DNA of 64,000 bases from JAENVT01 sp963805445 (GCA_963805445.1 CAWDUI010000055.1:62001-126000); one strand, 5' to 3'; counted from the stretch's first letter, positions 16,751 through 24,933 are shown. A program made the numbers and translations. Notes: generated by a model from the sequence alone, not told the origin.

Positions 16751-16753
16751 ACG
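16673..16753 (+). pseudogene. Dead copy of the PF09720-type antitoxin gene
   Basis: Corresponds to residues 1-27 of the antitoxin at 21050. The start ATG has become ATT (ACATTGCC against ACATGGCC), one codon is deleted, and homology stops after ASDLT. The rest of this gene and its ParE partner are absent, replaced by the LysR gene. Confidence 0.65.
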
Positions 16754-16800
16754 CTCGTCACGCTCTGCGGGCGGACCAAACACGACGGGTGCGCTGCGGC

Positions 16801-17697
16801 TCACTCCCGCAGCAGTTCGAGGTGATCGCGGGTGAAAGCGACGAAGGCGGCTGCGGCTGGGCCGAGGGTGCGTCGGGTGGGCCAGACGAGGACCGAGGTG
16901 CGGGTGATCGGTGGCGGGCCGATGTCGAGAACGGCCACGTGAGGCCCAACGCTGGCGAGTGACGACCTGGGCAGGATCGTGATGCCCATGCCGGCGGCCA
17001 CATAGGCCCGGGCCGCGCTCATCTCCCCGGTCTCGAGGGTGATGCGAGGCCGGAACCCGGCCTCGGCGCAGGCGTCGAGGATGATCTCGCGTACTGCCGA
17101 GCCGGGATGATGGGTGATGAACGGCTCTTCGGCCAGCTCGGCCAGACGAACGCGGCGGCGGCGGGCCAGGGCATGGGTGGGCGCGACCGCCAGCGCGAAT
17201 GGCTCGGTGATGAACGGCTCGATCTCGAGCTCGGCGACTGCGAGGCGGGGCCGATGCACGATCATTGCCGCGTCGAGGCTTCCGTTGCGCACTCCGCTGA
17301 GCATGTCATCCGACACCATCTCGGTGACCGCCACGTCGACCCCGGGATACTCGGCCCGGAAGGATGCCAGCAGGTTCGGCAACCCGATCTCCATCGATTG
17401 CCAGCCGCCCAAACGCACCCGACCGGTGATCTGACCGGCGAATGAACGGGCCTCGTCGAGTGCAACGTCGACATCGCCCAAGATGCGCTCGGCCCGCTCG
17501 AGCAAGGCGGCCCCGGCGGCGGTGAGCGTGACCGAGTGGTGGCCTCGGTCGAACAGCTGAACCCCGAGCTCCCGCTCCAACTTGCGCACCTGTTGGGAAA
17601 GCGCCGGCTGTGCGAGGAAGAGCTCTTCCGCCGCACGGGTGAAGTGCCGATGCCGCGCCACCGCCACGAAGTAGCGCAACTGTCGCAACTCGATCAT
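16801..17697 (-). CDS. LysR-family transcriptional regulator
   Basis: 298 aa, intact. The N-terminal winged HTH reads MIELRQLRYFVAVARHRHFT, then EELFLAQPALSQQVRKLERE and GVQLFDRGHHSVTLTAAG. The periplasmic-binding-fold effector domain starts at about residue 92 (GRVRLGGWQSMEIGLPNLLA). Divergent from a YciI-family gene with a 101-bp gap, the usual LysR arrangement. A palindrome (17696-17710) overlaps the start codon and may be its autoregulatory site. No truncation, so this looks like an active cargo gene of unit 2. Confidence 0.9.
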   Translation of the reverse strand: MIELRQLRYFVAVARHRHFTRAAEELFLAQPALSQQVRKLERELGVQLFDRGHHSVTLTAAGAALLERAERILGDVDVALDEARSFAGQITGRVRLGGWQSMEIGLPNLLASFRAEYPGVDVAVTEMVSDDMLSGVRNGSLDAAMIVHRPRLAVAELEIEPFITEPFALAVAPTHALARRRRVRLAELAEEPFITHHPGSAVREIILDACAEAGFRPRITLETGEMSAARAYVAAGMGITILPRSSLASVGPHVAVLDIGPPPITRTSVLVWPTRRTLGPAAAAFVAFTRDHLELLRE

Positions 17698-17710
17698 AAG
17701 GCTAGCTTAT
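17696..17710. promoter_or_regulatory. Palindrome ATAAG-N5-CTTAT at the LysR start
   Basis: ATAAGGCTAGCTTAT, with GCTAGC at its centre, covers the LysR start codon and the bases just upstream. It fits the T-N11-A shape of LysR sites and is a candidate autoregulatory operator. Confidence 0.45.
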
Positions 17711-17798
17711 TGTCATCGGTGTGGAGATGTCTTGGACATCTGGTGACTCGAGGTAGATCCTCGAAGCACCGGACGAACCACGACCGAGCGGAGCACCC

Positions 17799-18155
17799 AT
17801 GACCACCACCACCACCACCGGCACCACCTTCGAGCCGCACGCGCACGATCTCGTCTGGCTACTGGTTGTCACCTACACCGCTCCGCTCGAGCGGATCGAT
17901 GCGCTGCTTCCTGCCCACGTGCGCTACCTCGACCGGTTCTACGCGTCGGGCGAGTTCCTCGCCTCAGGGCCCCAGTCGCCCCGCCACGGTGGTGTCATCG
18001 TCGCCCACGCCCCTGACCGCGACCGTCTCGACGACATCGTGGCCACCGACCCGTTCGTCCAGGCCGGCGCCGCCACCTACTCCATCGTCGCCTTCGCCCC
18101 CACCCGCGGACCACTGGCTATGGCGCTGCTCGGCGCCCCCCTCGATCCGTCCTGA
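17799..18155 (+). CDS. YciI-family protein
   Basis: 118 aa. After a Thr-run start (MTTTTTTGTTFEPHA) the YCII fold appears: VVTYTAPLERIDALLPAHVR, LDRFYASGEFLASGPQSPR, and ATDPFVQAGAATYSIVAFAP. The conserved His (AHVRYLDR) and Asp (DPF) of the family active-site region are present. These are small dehydratase or hydrolase-like enzymes of mostly unknown substrate. A GGAG sits before the ATG. Probably controlled by the divergent LysR regulator. Confidence 0.82.
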   Translation: MTTTTTTGTTFEPHAHDLVWLLVVTYTAPLERIDALLPAHVRYLDRFYASGEFLASGPQSPRHGGVIVAHAPDRDRLDDIVATDPFVQAGAATYSIVAFAPTRGPLAMALLGAPLDPS

Positions 18156-18239
18156 CCAGGCGGCCGAGCCCCACATCAGCGGAACGAACGATCCCGTCTC
18201 GGGACCCCGTCGAGAGACGACGACGAGGGGCGGATTCGT

Positions 18240-18350
18240 ACCTTGCCCTCACCACCCGTGTTCGTGCCGCTTGCACCGGCGACGTCCTTGACCCGCAGCC
18301 TCCCTGCCGCCTTCGCTGACGTCCTCCGCCGACAGGAGGTGCCGGGGCAC
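18240..18350 (+). pseudogene. Fragment of the DUF6933-like family
   Basis: 37 codons reading PPVFVPLAPATSLTRSLPAA and FADVLRRQEVPG. These align with residues about 57-93 of the intact protein at 24960 (PVFVPLAPASSLIRRLPAEL, ADVLRRQEVPG). Nothing of the rest is present. It shows that units 2 and 3 have sampled the same gene family. Confidence 0.65.
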
Positions 18351-18401
18351 ACAACTGGACCACCCAAGCCGGACGAGCGCAGATGATCTGGCTCAGGGGC
18401 A

Positions 18402-18887
18402 TCAGCCGAGTTGATCGCGCAACGACTCCAGATACGGCAACGCCATTTGATCCTTCGGGCGATTCGCGGCCCGCTTGGACGCGATGACGTCGTCGAGAGC
18501 TGCCACCGCGACGGTCAGGCCCTCGGCGATCTCGACGATCACCGCGTGAGCATTCCAGCCGTCGAATCCATCCAGCTCACCGGAAGGCGAGAAGGTCAGA
18601 TCGAGTTCGCCCAACTCGGTGATCAGGTTCACCATCAACGGCATGGTGGCGAGAAACGGGCCGTCGAGTGGAGCGGAAACAGGATCACCTGATGTTCGGA
18701 TCTGTGCGTTCATCCTCTTCAGTGCGCGAGACAAGCGATCGAGGTTGTCCATCGAACGTGCCGGTAGCACATCGATGTCCTGCGTCGGCAGCGACGATCC
18801 ATGAATCACCGCTGCGAAGCCGCCGACGACGATGTACTCGACTCGTTCTTCGTTCAGTATCTGGCAGATCCGTACCGGGTCGAACAT
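18402..18887 (-). CDS. Nucleotidyltransferase-fold protein, toxin-like
   Basis: 161 aa. The NTase motif is YIVVGGFAAVIHGSSLPTQD followed by IDVLP: GG-x-A and D-x-D, as in AbiEii/GrpB/DUF6036-type nucleotidyltransferases. A later acidic residue (ELDLTF) can supply the third carboxylate, and DDVIASKRAANRPKD resembles the conserved K-x-x-A-x-R-x-K-D segment of this group. Its ATG overlaps the stop of a 56-aa gene (TGATG), so the two are translationally coupled, like an antitoxin-toxin pair. Complete and unbroken. Confidence 0.78.
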   Translation of the reverse strand: MFDPVRICQILNEERVEYIVVGGFAAVIHGSSLPTQDIDVLPARSMDNLDRLSRALKRMNAQIRTSGDPVSAPLDGPFLATMPLMVNLITELGELDLTFSPSGELDGFDGWNAHAVIVEIAEGLTVAVAALDDVIASKRAANRPKDQMALPYLESLRDQLG

Positions 18888-19057
18888 CACGTGGTCTGGC
18901 GTCTCATCGACGCTTGGGCCGTCTTCTGAATCGACATCATGACATTGGCCACGTGGACCATCGACTCGACACGCTCGGGTACCGTCATCCGGAGCTGCCG
19001 TTGGATCTGGCCGACGTCGACGCCTCGTGCGTCTTCGATCGACGGCGACTGCTCCAT
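18887..19057 (-). CDS. Small protein, 56 aa, upstream partner of the nucleotidyltransferase
   Basis: Starts ATG at 19057: MEQSPSIEDARGVDVGQIQR, then LRMTVPERVESMVHVANVMM and SIQKTAQASMRRQTT. A single amphipathic helical protein without Cys or signal. Its TGA stop overlaps the next ATG. Very short proteins with the pattern QLRMTVPERVE commonly precede nucleotidyltransferase genes in actinobacteria. The arrangement suggests an antitoxin or adaptor role, which is inference. Confidence 0.65.
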   Translation of the reverse strand: MEQSPSIEDARGVDVGQIQRQLRMTVPERVESMVHVANVMMSIQKTAQASMRRQTT

Positions 19058-19479
19058 GCCCGGAGTCTACGACGGACGGCCGAGCAGCGCTTCTGGTCAT
19101 CTCTCTTGCCGACCCGTTGATCGACCATTGGCCATGTTCAGTCACGACCTCTGTCCCCTCGTCAAGGCATTCAACCAACTACCTGCCAATGTGCTTTCGG
19201 CAGAGGTGCCGTCCGCCCACGGTAAGCGTGTGGTATTCATCTCCAGCAAGAGCGACGCGGCGAGTGGCGTAGTCGCGCAACCGCTCGCGACCTCTGCTTC
19301 GCGCCCATCGAGCTCGGACGGATCGACGAGGGCGGGCGCCTCATTCAGGCCCAGAACGCTCTCGTTCTACGACCCTGATCGAGCAGCCCGGATCCTGAGT
19401 CCCGCCGCTTTCGCAGATCGACGTCCCATCGCCACCCTGGTTACTTGTCAGTGCGTCCAGTGAGTGAAAGAGTGTGCAC
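19058..19479. other. Non-coding or degraded stretch
   Basis: No gene with start, stop and family support. A minus-strand frame around 19300-19170 reads RLRDYATRRVALAGDEYHTL then TVGGRHLCRKHIGR and has coding-like composition, but it is short, without a start, and not recognised. Confidence 0.3.
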
Positions 19480-19953
19480 ATGACGTTCGAGGTCGCCACC
19501 ACGACCGACGAGTTCATCGCTGCCACGCTCAGTGAGCATCCTCGAGTTGCTGCGAGTTTGGAGGCGGCGCACGTGGCCGCGTGGGCCGCTGTCGATCCGA
19601 TCCTGCTCGAGTTGTGCAGGTTGCGCCTCGCACAACTATTCGGTGACACAACTGAACTCGCTCGACGAACCCCAGTCGCAGTGGCGGCCGGACTCGACGA
19701 ATCGATGGTTCTCGAACTGTCCGCATGGCCACGATCGCCCCGCTTCGGGCCGCGCGAGCGCGCGTGTTTGGCCTTCTGCGAGCAATTCTGCATCGACGTC
19801 GCCAACGTCACCACGAAAGAGACCGAAGCCATCAGCGCGGAACTCGGGGTCCAGGGACTGGTCGACTTCGTCAGCGCACTGTTGGTGATCGAGCAACGCC
19901 TGCGCCTCCACCTGGCGTGGGGGCAACTGTTCGGCGAGGAGCACACCTCATGA
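19480..19953 (+). CDS. Carboxymuconolactone decarboxylase / AhpD-like protein 1
   Basis: 157 aa, all-helical. EVATTTDEFIAATLSEHPRV, AWAAVDPILLELCRLRLAQL and RERACLAFCEQFCIDVANVT resemble the CMD/AhpD fold, but the usual E-x11-C-x-x-C-x3-H motif is not complete: only a single Cys stands in ELCRLRLAQ. So it is probably a non-peroxidase member or the inactive half of a pair. Its TGA overlaps the ATG of a second AhpD-like gene, which suggests that the two proteins work together. Confidence 0.65.
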   Translation: MTFEVATTTDEFIAATLSEHPRVAASLEAAHVAAWAAVDPILLELCRLRLAQLFGDTTELARRTPVAVAAGLDESMVLELSAWPRSPRFGPRERACLAFCEQFCIDVANVTTKETEAISAELGVQGLVDFVSALLVIEQRLRLHLAWGQLFGEEHTS

Positions 19954-20474
19954 GCCACGAACGTCGAATCCCGCCCGGCGTCCGGGTAGCTGCGTCACTC
20001 CAGCATGCGCTCGAGGAGTGGCAGGCATCGGTGGTGCTGCTCGATCGCATGGATCCCGTGACGACCGAGCTGGTCCGCTTGCGGGCTGCTGCGAACCACG
20101 ATTGCCGTACGTGCAAGTCGCTGCGCACTACGACCGGTCGCGATGCAGGAGTCGACGAGACAATGACATCGAAGATCGACCGTTACGAAACGAGCGACCT
20201 CCCAGAACGACACAAGGTGGCGCTGCGCGTCGCCGATGCGATCATGACCCAGCCAGGCCAGATCTCCAGCGAACTGAAGCGGCAGCTCCATCAGCACTTC
20301 ACCGACCCCGAACTGCTCGAGCTGAGCCTCGACGTCATGAAGTGGAACTATCAGAAAGTGCCCGTCGCCCTCCGCACCGACGCCGAGCCTGCGCCCGGAC
20401 ACCTCACCATGCTCGAGTTCGATGAGCATGGCCGCCACCACTACAGCGAGCCGGCGACGACCGAACTCGCGTGA
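19950..20474 (+). CDS. Carboxymuconolactone decarboxylase / AhpD-like protein 2
   Basis: 174 aa. The redox motif is present: VRLRAAANHDCRTCKSLRTT (C-x-x-C preceded by Asn-His). The remainder is helical (ERHKVALRVADAIMTQPGQI, FTDPELLELSLDVMKWNYQK), typical of AhpD-like proteins. It starts within the stop of gene 1 (ATGA), so translation is coupled. A thiol-based alkylhydroperoxidase-like activity is possible. Partners such as a lipoamide donor are not encoded nearby. Cargo of unit 2, intact. Confidence 0.72.
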   Translation: MSHERRIPPGVRVAASLQHALEEWQASVVLLDRMDPVTTELVRLRAAANHDCRTCKSLRTTTGRDAGVDETMTSKIDRYETSDLPERHKVALRVADAIMTQPGQISSELKRQLHQHFTDPELLELSLDVMKWNYQKVPVALRTDAEPAPGHLTMLEFDEHGRHHYSEPATTELA

Positions 20475-20519
20475 CGAACGCGAGTACATACACGACCCGA
20501 TGCGCGGCGTCCTGGCCTG

Positions 20520-21002
20520 GACAACGCCCAGCGAGTCGAAAAAGTAAGCGCGACGCCGGCCACGACCGCGACACGTCTTCACCGCGCCACCGGCACCTCG
20601 TGGCCCGACCTCCACGACGAGGTCATCGCCACACTGGCCACCAGGCCAGATCAGTCCGTGCTCTTCTCGATCGGCACGCTCCACGATCCTCGCCTCGCCT
20701 GGGAGCAGGCGCACGCGCTCGGGCTCGACAACGACCTCGTCTGGATTGAGCTCGCGAAGGCGTACGAGAAGATCGATCCGCTCGCCGTGCTCCCGGTCCA
20801 CCAGCGGCTCGTCGAACATGAACTGGTCACCACCGACGCGCAGCACTACCGGCTGGCAGCACGGCGCCTCGCTACGATGCGAAAGCTCGCCGCCGGTACC
20901 GAGCAAGCATCCGAGGTAGACGCGTTCATCGCCGGTTTGCGCGAGATCCACCGGCGGCGTCCGCGACTCCAGCAGGAGTTCGACCGGGCTCGTCTGCCCT
21001 GA
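20520..21002 (+). pseudogene. C-terminal part of a SWIM-type zinc finger protein, copy 2
   Basis: An open frame of 160 codons with no credible start: HRATGTSWPDLHDEVIATLA, LAWEQAHALGLDNDLVWIEL, AVLPVHQRLVEHELVTTDAQ, ending QQEFDRARLP. It is the C-terminal region of actinobacterial SWIM zinc finger proteins; the SWIM motif and about 200 residues upstream are missing. Its last 43 codons are duplicated at 16497. It lies directly upstream of the antitoxin-toxin pair. Confidence 0.6.
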
Positions 21003-21130
21003 CGCTCAGCGCACGTCAGCGGCGCGGCGAGCTCGGGTACGATGTCGACATGGCCAAGACCGCCCACGACCTGCGCGAGGAGGTGCTCGCGCTCCCCGCC
21101 CAAGAGAGAGCGCGGATCGCATCAGACCTG
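20874..21130 (+). repeat. Direct repeat copy 2 (SWIM tail plus antitoxin start)
   Basis: Partner of 16497-16750. This copy leads into the intact antitoxin gene and is probably the parent sequence. Confidence 0.7.
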
Positions 21131-21298
21131 CTCGCCAGCCTCGACAGCGAAGCCGTCGACGAAGACGAGATCGACCAGCTGTGGTCGGCCGAGACGCAAC
21201 GACGAGCAGCGATGCTCGAATCCGGCGACGCAGGCACACTCACCTGGAACGAAATCCAGCAGCGATTCGCCGAACGCCGCGCACAGCGCAGCGCGTGA
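21050..21298 (+). CDS. PF09720-type (unstable antitoxin) addiction-module protein
   Basis: 82 aa. MAKTAHDLREEVLALPAQER, ARIASDLLASLDSEAVDEDE and IDQLWSAETQRRAAMLESGD match the short helical antitoxins of the ParE/RelE-linked TIGR02574 family. The final part (LTWNEIQQRFAERRAQRSA) is the toxin-wrapping tail. Its TGA overlaps the GTG of the ParE gene. It should bind and neutralise the toxin and may repress its own promoter, which lies inside the end of the SWIM fragment. Confidence 0.85.
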   Translation: MAKTAHDLREEVLALPAQERARIASDLLASLDSEAVDEDEIDQLWSAETQRRAAMLESGDAGTLTWNEIQQRFAERRAQRSA

Positions 21299-21612
21299 GC
21301 CTTCGCGTCGAGTACCACGACCTCGTCGACCTCGACCTCTTGAACGCATGGACCTGGTACGAGAATCAGGAAGTAGGGCTCGGCGACCGTTTCCTCGGCG
21401 CAATCCACACAACCGTCGTCCAGGCGTCGCGCTGGCCCAACGCCGGCAGGCCCGTCCTTCGTGACGACCACGATGAGATCATCGAGCGTAAGGTCCCAGC
21501 CAACGACTTCCCGTACGCGGTTCGCTATCGCATCCTGGATGATCGGCTTCTGGTCATGGCGGTCCTGCACCAGAGCCGCCACCCCAACTTCGGCGCCGAC
21601 CGTCAGCCCTGA
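21295..21612 (+). CDS. ParE/RelE-family toxin
   Basis: 105 aa, start GTG overlapping the antitoxin stop. The ParE fold is clear: LRVEYHDLVDLDLLNAWTWY, the YENQEVGLGDRFLGAIHTT helix pair, then RRFPYAVRYRI-like text (NDFPYAVRYRILDDRLLVMA, VLHQSRHPNF). ParE toxins poison gyrase and RelE toxins cleave mRNA; the sequence does not decide which. Intact, so this pair is probably functional and would stabilise unit 2. Confidence 0.85.
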   Translation: MSLRVEYHDLVDLDLLNAWTWYENQEVGLGDRFLGAIHTTVVQASRWPNAGRPVLRDDHDEIIERKVPANDFPYAVRYRILDDRLLVMAVLHQSRHPNFGADRQP

Positions 21613-21886
21613 CGATCCCGCGGTGGACGACGCGCAGTCCCGAGAGCTTCCGATCACCAATCGCCGTGACCTTCGGGTTCTCGACCCGCAGTAGCTCGTC
21701 ATCAGTCCAGGCCGGCGGCTCTCGTCGGCGGTCGTGGGCACCCGGTGGTTCCCGTCCGGTCGACGACGTGCTCCACAAGTGGGACGACCGCCAATGCCGG
21801 CAGGAGCGCACCCACCAGCGTTGCTGGGCGCCGACGACCGCCTACGCCAGCGGCGTATTGACAAACCGTTGACAAGCGACATGTAG
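21613..21886. other. Non-coding right end of unit 2
   Basis: No gene supported. A minus-strand frame (about 21720-21600) reads DDELLRVENPKVTAIGDRKL but has no start or family. Confidence 0.3.
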
Positions 21887-21919
21887 AGAGGCCCTCTCCG
21901 CCAAGCGGAAAGAGCCTCT
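21887..21919 (-). terminator. Terminator next to attachment site A2
   Basis: AGAGGCCCTCTCCG and CGGAAAGAGCCTCT form an imperfect stem (two mismatches). It sits 17 bp from the tRNA-derived 3' end, like the hairpins beside B2 and the intact tRNA, so it probably terminated the tRNA transcript before the next integration. Confidence 0.55.
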
Positions 21920-21936
21920 GACCTGCTATTTCATGG

Positions 21937-21980
21937 TGGCGGGGGCAGGATTTGAACCTGCGACCTTCGGGTTATGAGCC
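21937..21980 (-). repeat. Attachment-site copy A2 (tRNA-fMet 3' half)
   Basis: 44 nt identical to the 3' part of the intact tRNA, from the acceptor end through the anticodon to the anticodon stem (…GGTTATGAGCC). Beyond this the class A arm begins. Confidence 0.85.
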
Positions 21981-21983
21981 GTA

Positions 21984-22095
21984 GAACGGTGCTGTCGCCC
22001 TGTGATGCCCTGTGTCACTTTGTGCCATCTAGCAGGACTTTCGCGATTTCGATATGTCACCTGGTGGCTGTGGATAACACCCTGTGTCACCTGGT
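21984..22095. other. Class A attachment arm with direct repeats
   Basis: 21984-22010 (GAACGGTGCTGTCGCCC and on) matches 14034-14060 beside A1 at 25 of 27 positions. TGTCACCTGGT occurs twice (22055-22065 and 22085-22095), 30 bp apart, with related TGTGTCAC and TTGTGCC elements between. Repeats like these beside an att core are typical arm sites of a tyrosine recombinase. Confidence 0.55.
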
Positions 22096-22154
22096 CCGTT
22101 AGAAGTTCCGTTAGAAGTGTTCCGGAAATAGTCTTGTTCCGGCTGTACCGGAAC
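22094..22154 (+). promoter_or_regulatory. Operator region of the AbiEi-like gene
   Basis: GTTCCGG-N5-CCGGAAC (22136-22154) is a perfect palindrome, with an extra half-site GTTCCGG at 22119-22125. Upstream, GTCCGT-TAGAAGTTCCGTTAGAAGT (22094-22118) is itself a direct repeat and recurs at 29402-29426 in unit 4 (23 of 25 identical). The palindrome is 46 bp upstream of the ATG and fits autorepression by the HTH-containing AbiEi-like protein. Confidence 0.6.
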
Positions 22155-22200
22155 ACGTACACTCATGGAACAGCAGATCGAACCTCGACAAGGACTCATC

Positions 22201-23277
22201 ATGGCAACACCACGACCAACTGAAGCACGCCTGCTTCGTCAGGTCGTGCGCAATATCGAAGCCTTGCTCCCGAGCGACTGGACGATGACGACGCTGGCCG
22301 AGCCGGCAGGACGAGGTCGTCCCGACCTCGTCGCCGTCGTGAAGGGTCCGGACGGTGCCGAGGCGTCACTCATCGTGGAGGCGAAGCGCACGCTCGTGCC
22401 TCGCGATGCCGCTGATGCGGTAATGCAGCTGCGCTCGTACGCCGAGAAGGCCGGGCTGAAGGACGCCACCCTCGTCGTGGTCGCCCCATTCCTCAGCGAG
22501 ACGGCACGAGAACAGATCGCCAGGCTCGACGCGAACTACATCGACAGCACGGGCAACATCCTGATCCGTGCGCAGCGGCCTGCCCTGTTCATCAAGCAGG
22601 GCGGCGCCACGAAAGATCCCTGGCCCTCCGACGAGACTCTTCGCACCCTCAAGGGTCGAGGCGCCGGCCGAGCATTGCGAGCGCTGCTGGACTTCCAGCC
22701 GCCGTATGGCCTTCGCGAGATCGCCGCGCGGGCCAAGGTGCCACTCGGCTCCCTGTCACGAACGATCGACCTGCTCGACCGCGATGGGCTGATCTCCAAA
22801 GATGGACGGGGCCCGATCACCGATCTCGACTGGGAGGGGGTCATCCGGCGGTGGGCCAAGGACTACGACGTCACTTCCACGAACCAGGTGAACACCTTTC
22901 TGGAGCCGCGGGGCCTCCCTGCGCTGTCCACCAAGCTCGGCAAGCTGAAACGCGGATACGCGACAACGGGCGCTTTCGCCGCCCAGCGATTCTCCCCCGT
23001 CGCGCCAACTCGCCTCGCAGCGATCTACGTCAACGATGTCGTCGGTTGGTCGGAACGGCTCGACCTGCGACCCGCCGACAGCGGCGCCAACGTCTGGCTG
23101 CTCGAGCCGTACGACGACGTCGTCTTCGATCGAACAGCGAGCCGGGAAGGCGTCGTCTGCGTGAGTCCGACCCAGCTTGCCGTCGACCTCCTCACAGGCC
23201 CCGGCCGAGACCCGTCGGAAGGCGAGGAGCTCCTCGCATGGATGAAAGGAAACGAACGTGCCTGGCGAACTCGATGA
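22201..23277 (+). CDS. AbiEi-like antitoxin / HTH regulator with nuclease-like N-terminus
   Basis: 358 aa, intact. The N-terminal 130 residues resemble a restriction-endonuclease-like fold: RPDLVAVVKGPDG then ASLIVEAKRTLVPRDAADAV (D…E-x-K spacing). A winged helix follows (LLDFQPPYGLREIAARAKVP, GSLSRTIDLLDRDGLISKDG), then a C-terminal domain ending SEGEELLAWMKGNERAW. Such proteins are annotated as type IV AbiEi-family antitoxins and pair with an AbiEii nucleotidyltransferase, which is exactly the next gene (20-nt overlap). The ATG at 22201 has AAGGAC before it; an upstream ATG at 22165 is in frame. Confidence 0.75.
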   Translation: MATPRPTEARLLRQVVRNIEALLPSDWTMTTLAEPAGRGRPDLVAVVKGPDGAEASLIVEAKRTLVPRDAADAVMQLRSYAEKAGLKDATLVVVAPFLSETAREQIARLDANYIDSTGNILIRAQRPALFIKQGGATKDPWPSDETLRTLKGRGAGRALRALLDFQPPYGLREIAARAKVPLGSLSRTIDLLDRDGLISKDGRGPITDLDWEGVIRRWAKDYDVTSTNQVNTFLEPRGLPALSTKLGKLKRGYATTGAFAAQRFSPVAPTRLAAIYVNDVVGWSERLDLRPADSGANVWLLEPYDDVVFDRTASREGVVCVSPTQLAVDLLTGPGRDPSEGEELLAWMKGNERAWRTR

Positions 23278-24062
23278 GCAGTACATCCGCGCTCGGGCCG
23301 CGTTGCTCGACGCTGCCGAGGCGTTAGCGCCTCAGCTCGATTCGATCATCCTGGTCGGTGCCCAGGCCATCTACCTCCACACGGGCGCGGCCGATCTGGT
23401 CGTCGCTGAGTTCACCACCGACGCCGACTTCAGCGTCGAGCCCGCTCTGCTGAGCGACGAGCCGCTGTTGGCCGAACTGCTCGAACGCGCGCGGTTTCAC
23501 GCCAACAGAGCATCCCGGTCGATGGCGTACCCCTGCCGGTGTGTACGTCGACATCATGGTGCCCGAAGCCCTCGCCGGACCTGGCACCCGGGGCGCCGAC
23601 CTCGGTGCACACGGACGTCGAGTGGCACGACGCGCGCTCGGGCTGGAAGGCGCCCGAGTCGATCGCGAACTCCACACCATCGGATCGCTCGACGCGGCCG
23701 ACGATCGCAGCGTGACAATGAACGTCGCCGGCCCAGGTGCATTGATCGTGGCGAAGGCCCACAAGATCTGGGAGCGAACGACGAACGACGATCGAGTGCG
23801 CGACAAGGACGCGCTCGACGTCTACCGACTGCTCCAAGCCATCCCGACCGACGACCTCGCAGGACGACTCGCCCGCCTCCGAGACTCGCAGGAGGCGGGC
23901 GAAGTGACAGCCGCGGCGATCGATCACCTCCGGGTCCTCTTCGGCGCCCGATCTGGCGCGGGCATCGAGCTGGCGGTTCGGGCAACGAGGGCGATCATCG
24001 ACCCCGAGGAGCTCACCCTCACCCTCATCACGTTGACCGGCGACCTCATGGGCGCGCTGTAA
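23258..24062 (+). CDS. AbiEii-like nucleotidyltransferase toxin (one frameshift)
   Basis: Start GTG at 23258 inside the upstream gene. LDSIILVGAQAIYLHTGAAD and EFTTDADFSVEPALL give G-A-Q-A…H and D-A-D, the nucleotidyltransferase signature of AbiEii/MenT-type toxins. After a shift near 23494 (one extra C in GCGCGCGG) the protein continues FTPTEHPGRWRTPAGVYVD, IMVPEALAGPGTRG, MNVAGPGALIVAKAHKIWER and RVRDKDALDVYRLLQAI, a classical C-terminus. About 268 aa. These toxins transfer nucleotides to tRNA or bind GTP, and abort phage infection. If the indel is an error, the pair with the AbiEi-like gene is intact. Confidence 0.75.
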
Positions 24063-24120
24063 TCGAGCACAGGTGAAATCGGGCGGCGGCGGGGCTACCC
24101 GAACGGTCACAATCGTGGTC

Positions 24121-24933
24121 ATGGACCGCGCCTTCACCTATCGAGACGACGTTCGGCGCGTCCTCATCGCCGGCGACACCCACGGAAACACCAAGTGGGT
24201 CCAGCACCTCACACGTGTCGCTGCCCGAAGTGACTGCCCGGTCATCATCCAGGTCGGCGACTTCGGCTACTTCCCCGATCACCGCGACGGGCCGCGCTTC
24301 ATCTCCGACGTCGACCGGGCCTGCGCGGCAAACAACGTGGAGCTGTGGTTCATCGACGGGAACCACGACGACCACACCTCACTCGCCGAACTCGAACACG
24401 GGCACGTCCCCGTGCACGTCGCCGAGCACGTCACCTACCTCCCGCGAGGGACACGCCTCCAATTCGGTGACAGTACGTTCGGCTTCCTCGGTGGGGCGTT
24501 CTCTGTCGACTGGCGTGACCGCACGGCCGGTATCGACTGGTGGCACCACGAGGTCACCGACGCCGACGATGTTTCGCGCCTCGGCACCGAGCGGCTCGAT
24601 GTCCTCATCGCCCATGACGCTCCGGCGGGTATCGAGCTGTTGTCATCGTGGAAGTTGCCCGCCGAGGATCAGGTCCGCGCCGACGACGTTCGTGCGCTGG
24701 TCGCTCAGGCAACGGTGGCCACCTCGCCGCAACTGCTGGTCCATGGTCATTGGCACCACGGCTACGAGTCGGAGCTCAGCTGGATCGACCGCGCAGCCAC
24801 AGAGCGGTCGGGCGAATTGACATGGGACTCGACGCGCGTCGTCGGGCTCGGATGCGACGGTGACACCGCACGGGGCTGCATCGTGCTCGACCTACCGGCC
24901 CTCGACGTGACCTGGTCACCCACCGAGCAGTGA
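24121..24933 (+). CDS. Calcineurin-like metallophosphoesterase
   Basis: 270 aa. All five blocks of the binuclear metallophosphoesterase are visible: AGDTHGN, QVGDFGYFPD, DGNHDD, AHDAP, and HGHWHHGYES. A C-terminal beta strand region (RVVGLGCDGDTARGCIVLDL) closes the fold. It resembles small nuclease- or nucleotide-phosphatase-like enzymes (MJ0936/YfcE group). Start ATG at 24121; GTG at 24073 is possible. The next gene begins 26 bp after the stop, so they are probably co-transcribed. Located in island unit 3. Confidence 0.85.
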   Translation: MDRAFTYRDDVRRVLIAGDTHGNTKWVQHLTRVAARSDCPVIIQVGDFGYFPDHRDGPRFISDVDRACAANNVELWFIDGNHDDHTSLAELEHGHVPVHVAEHVTYLPRGTRLQFGDSTFGFLGGAFSVDWRDRTAGIDWWHHEVTDADDVSRLGTERLDVLIAHDAPAGIELLSSWKLPAEDQVRADDVRALVAQATVATSPQLLVHGHWHHGYESELSWIDRAATERSGELTWDSTRVVGLGCDGDTARGCIVLDLPALDVTWSPTEQ

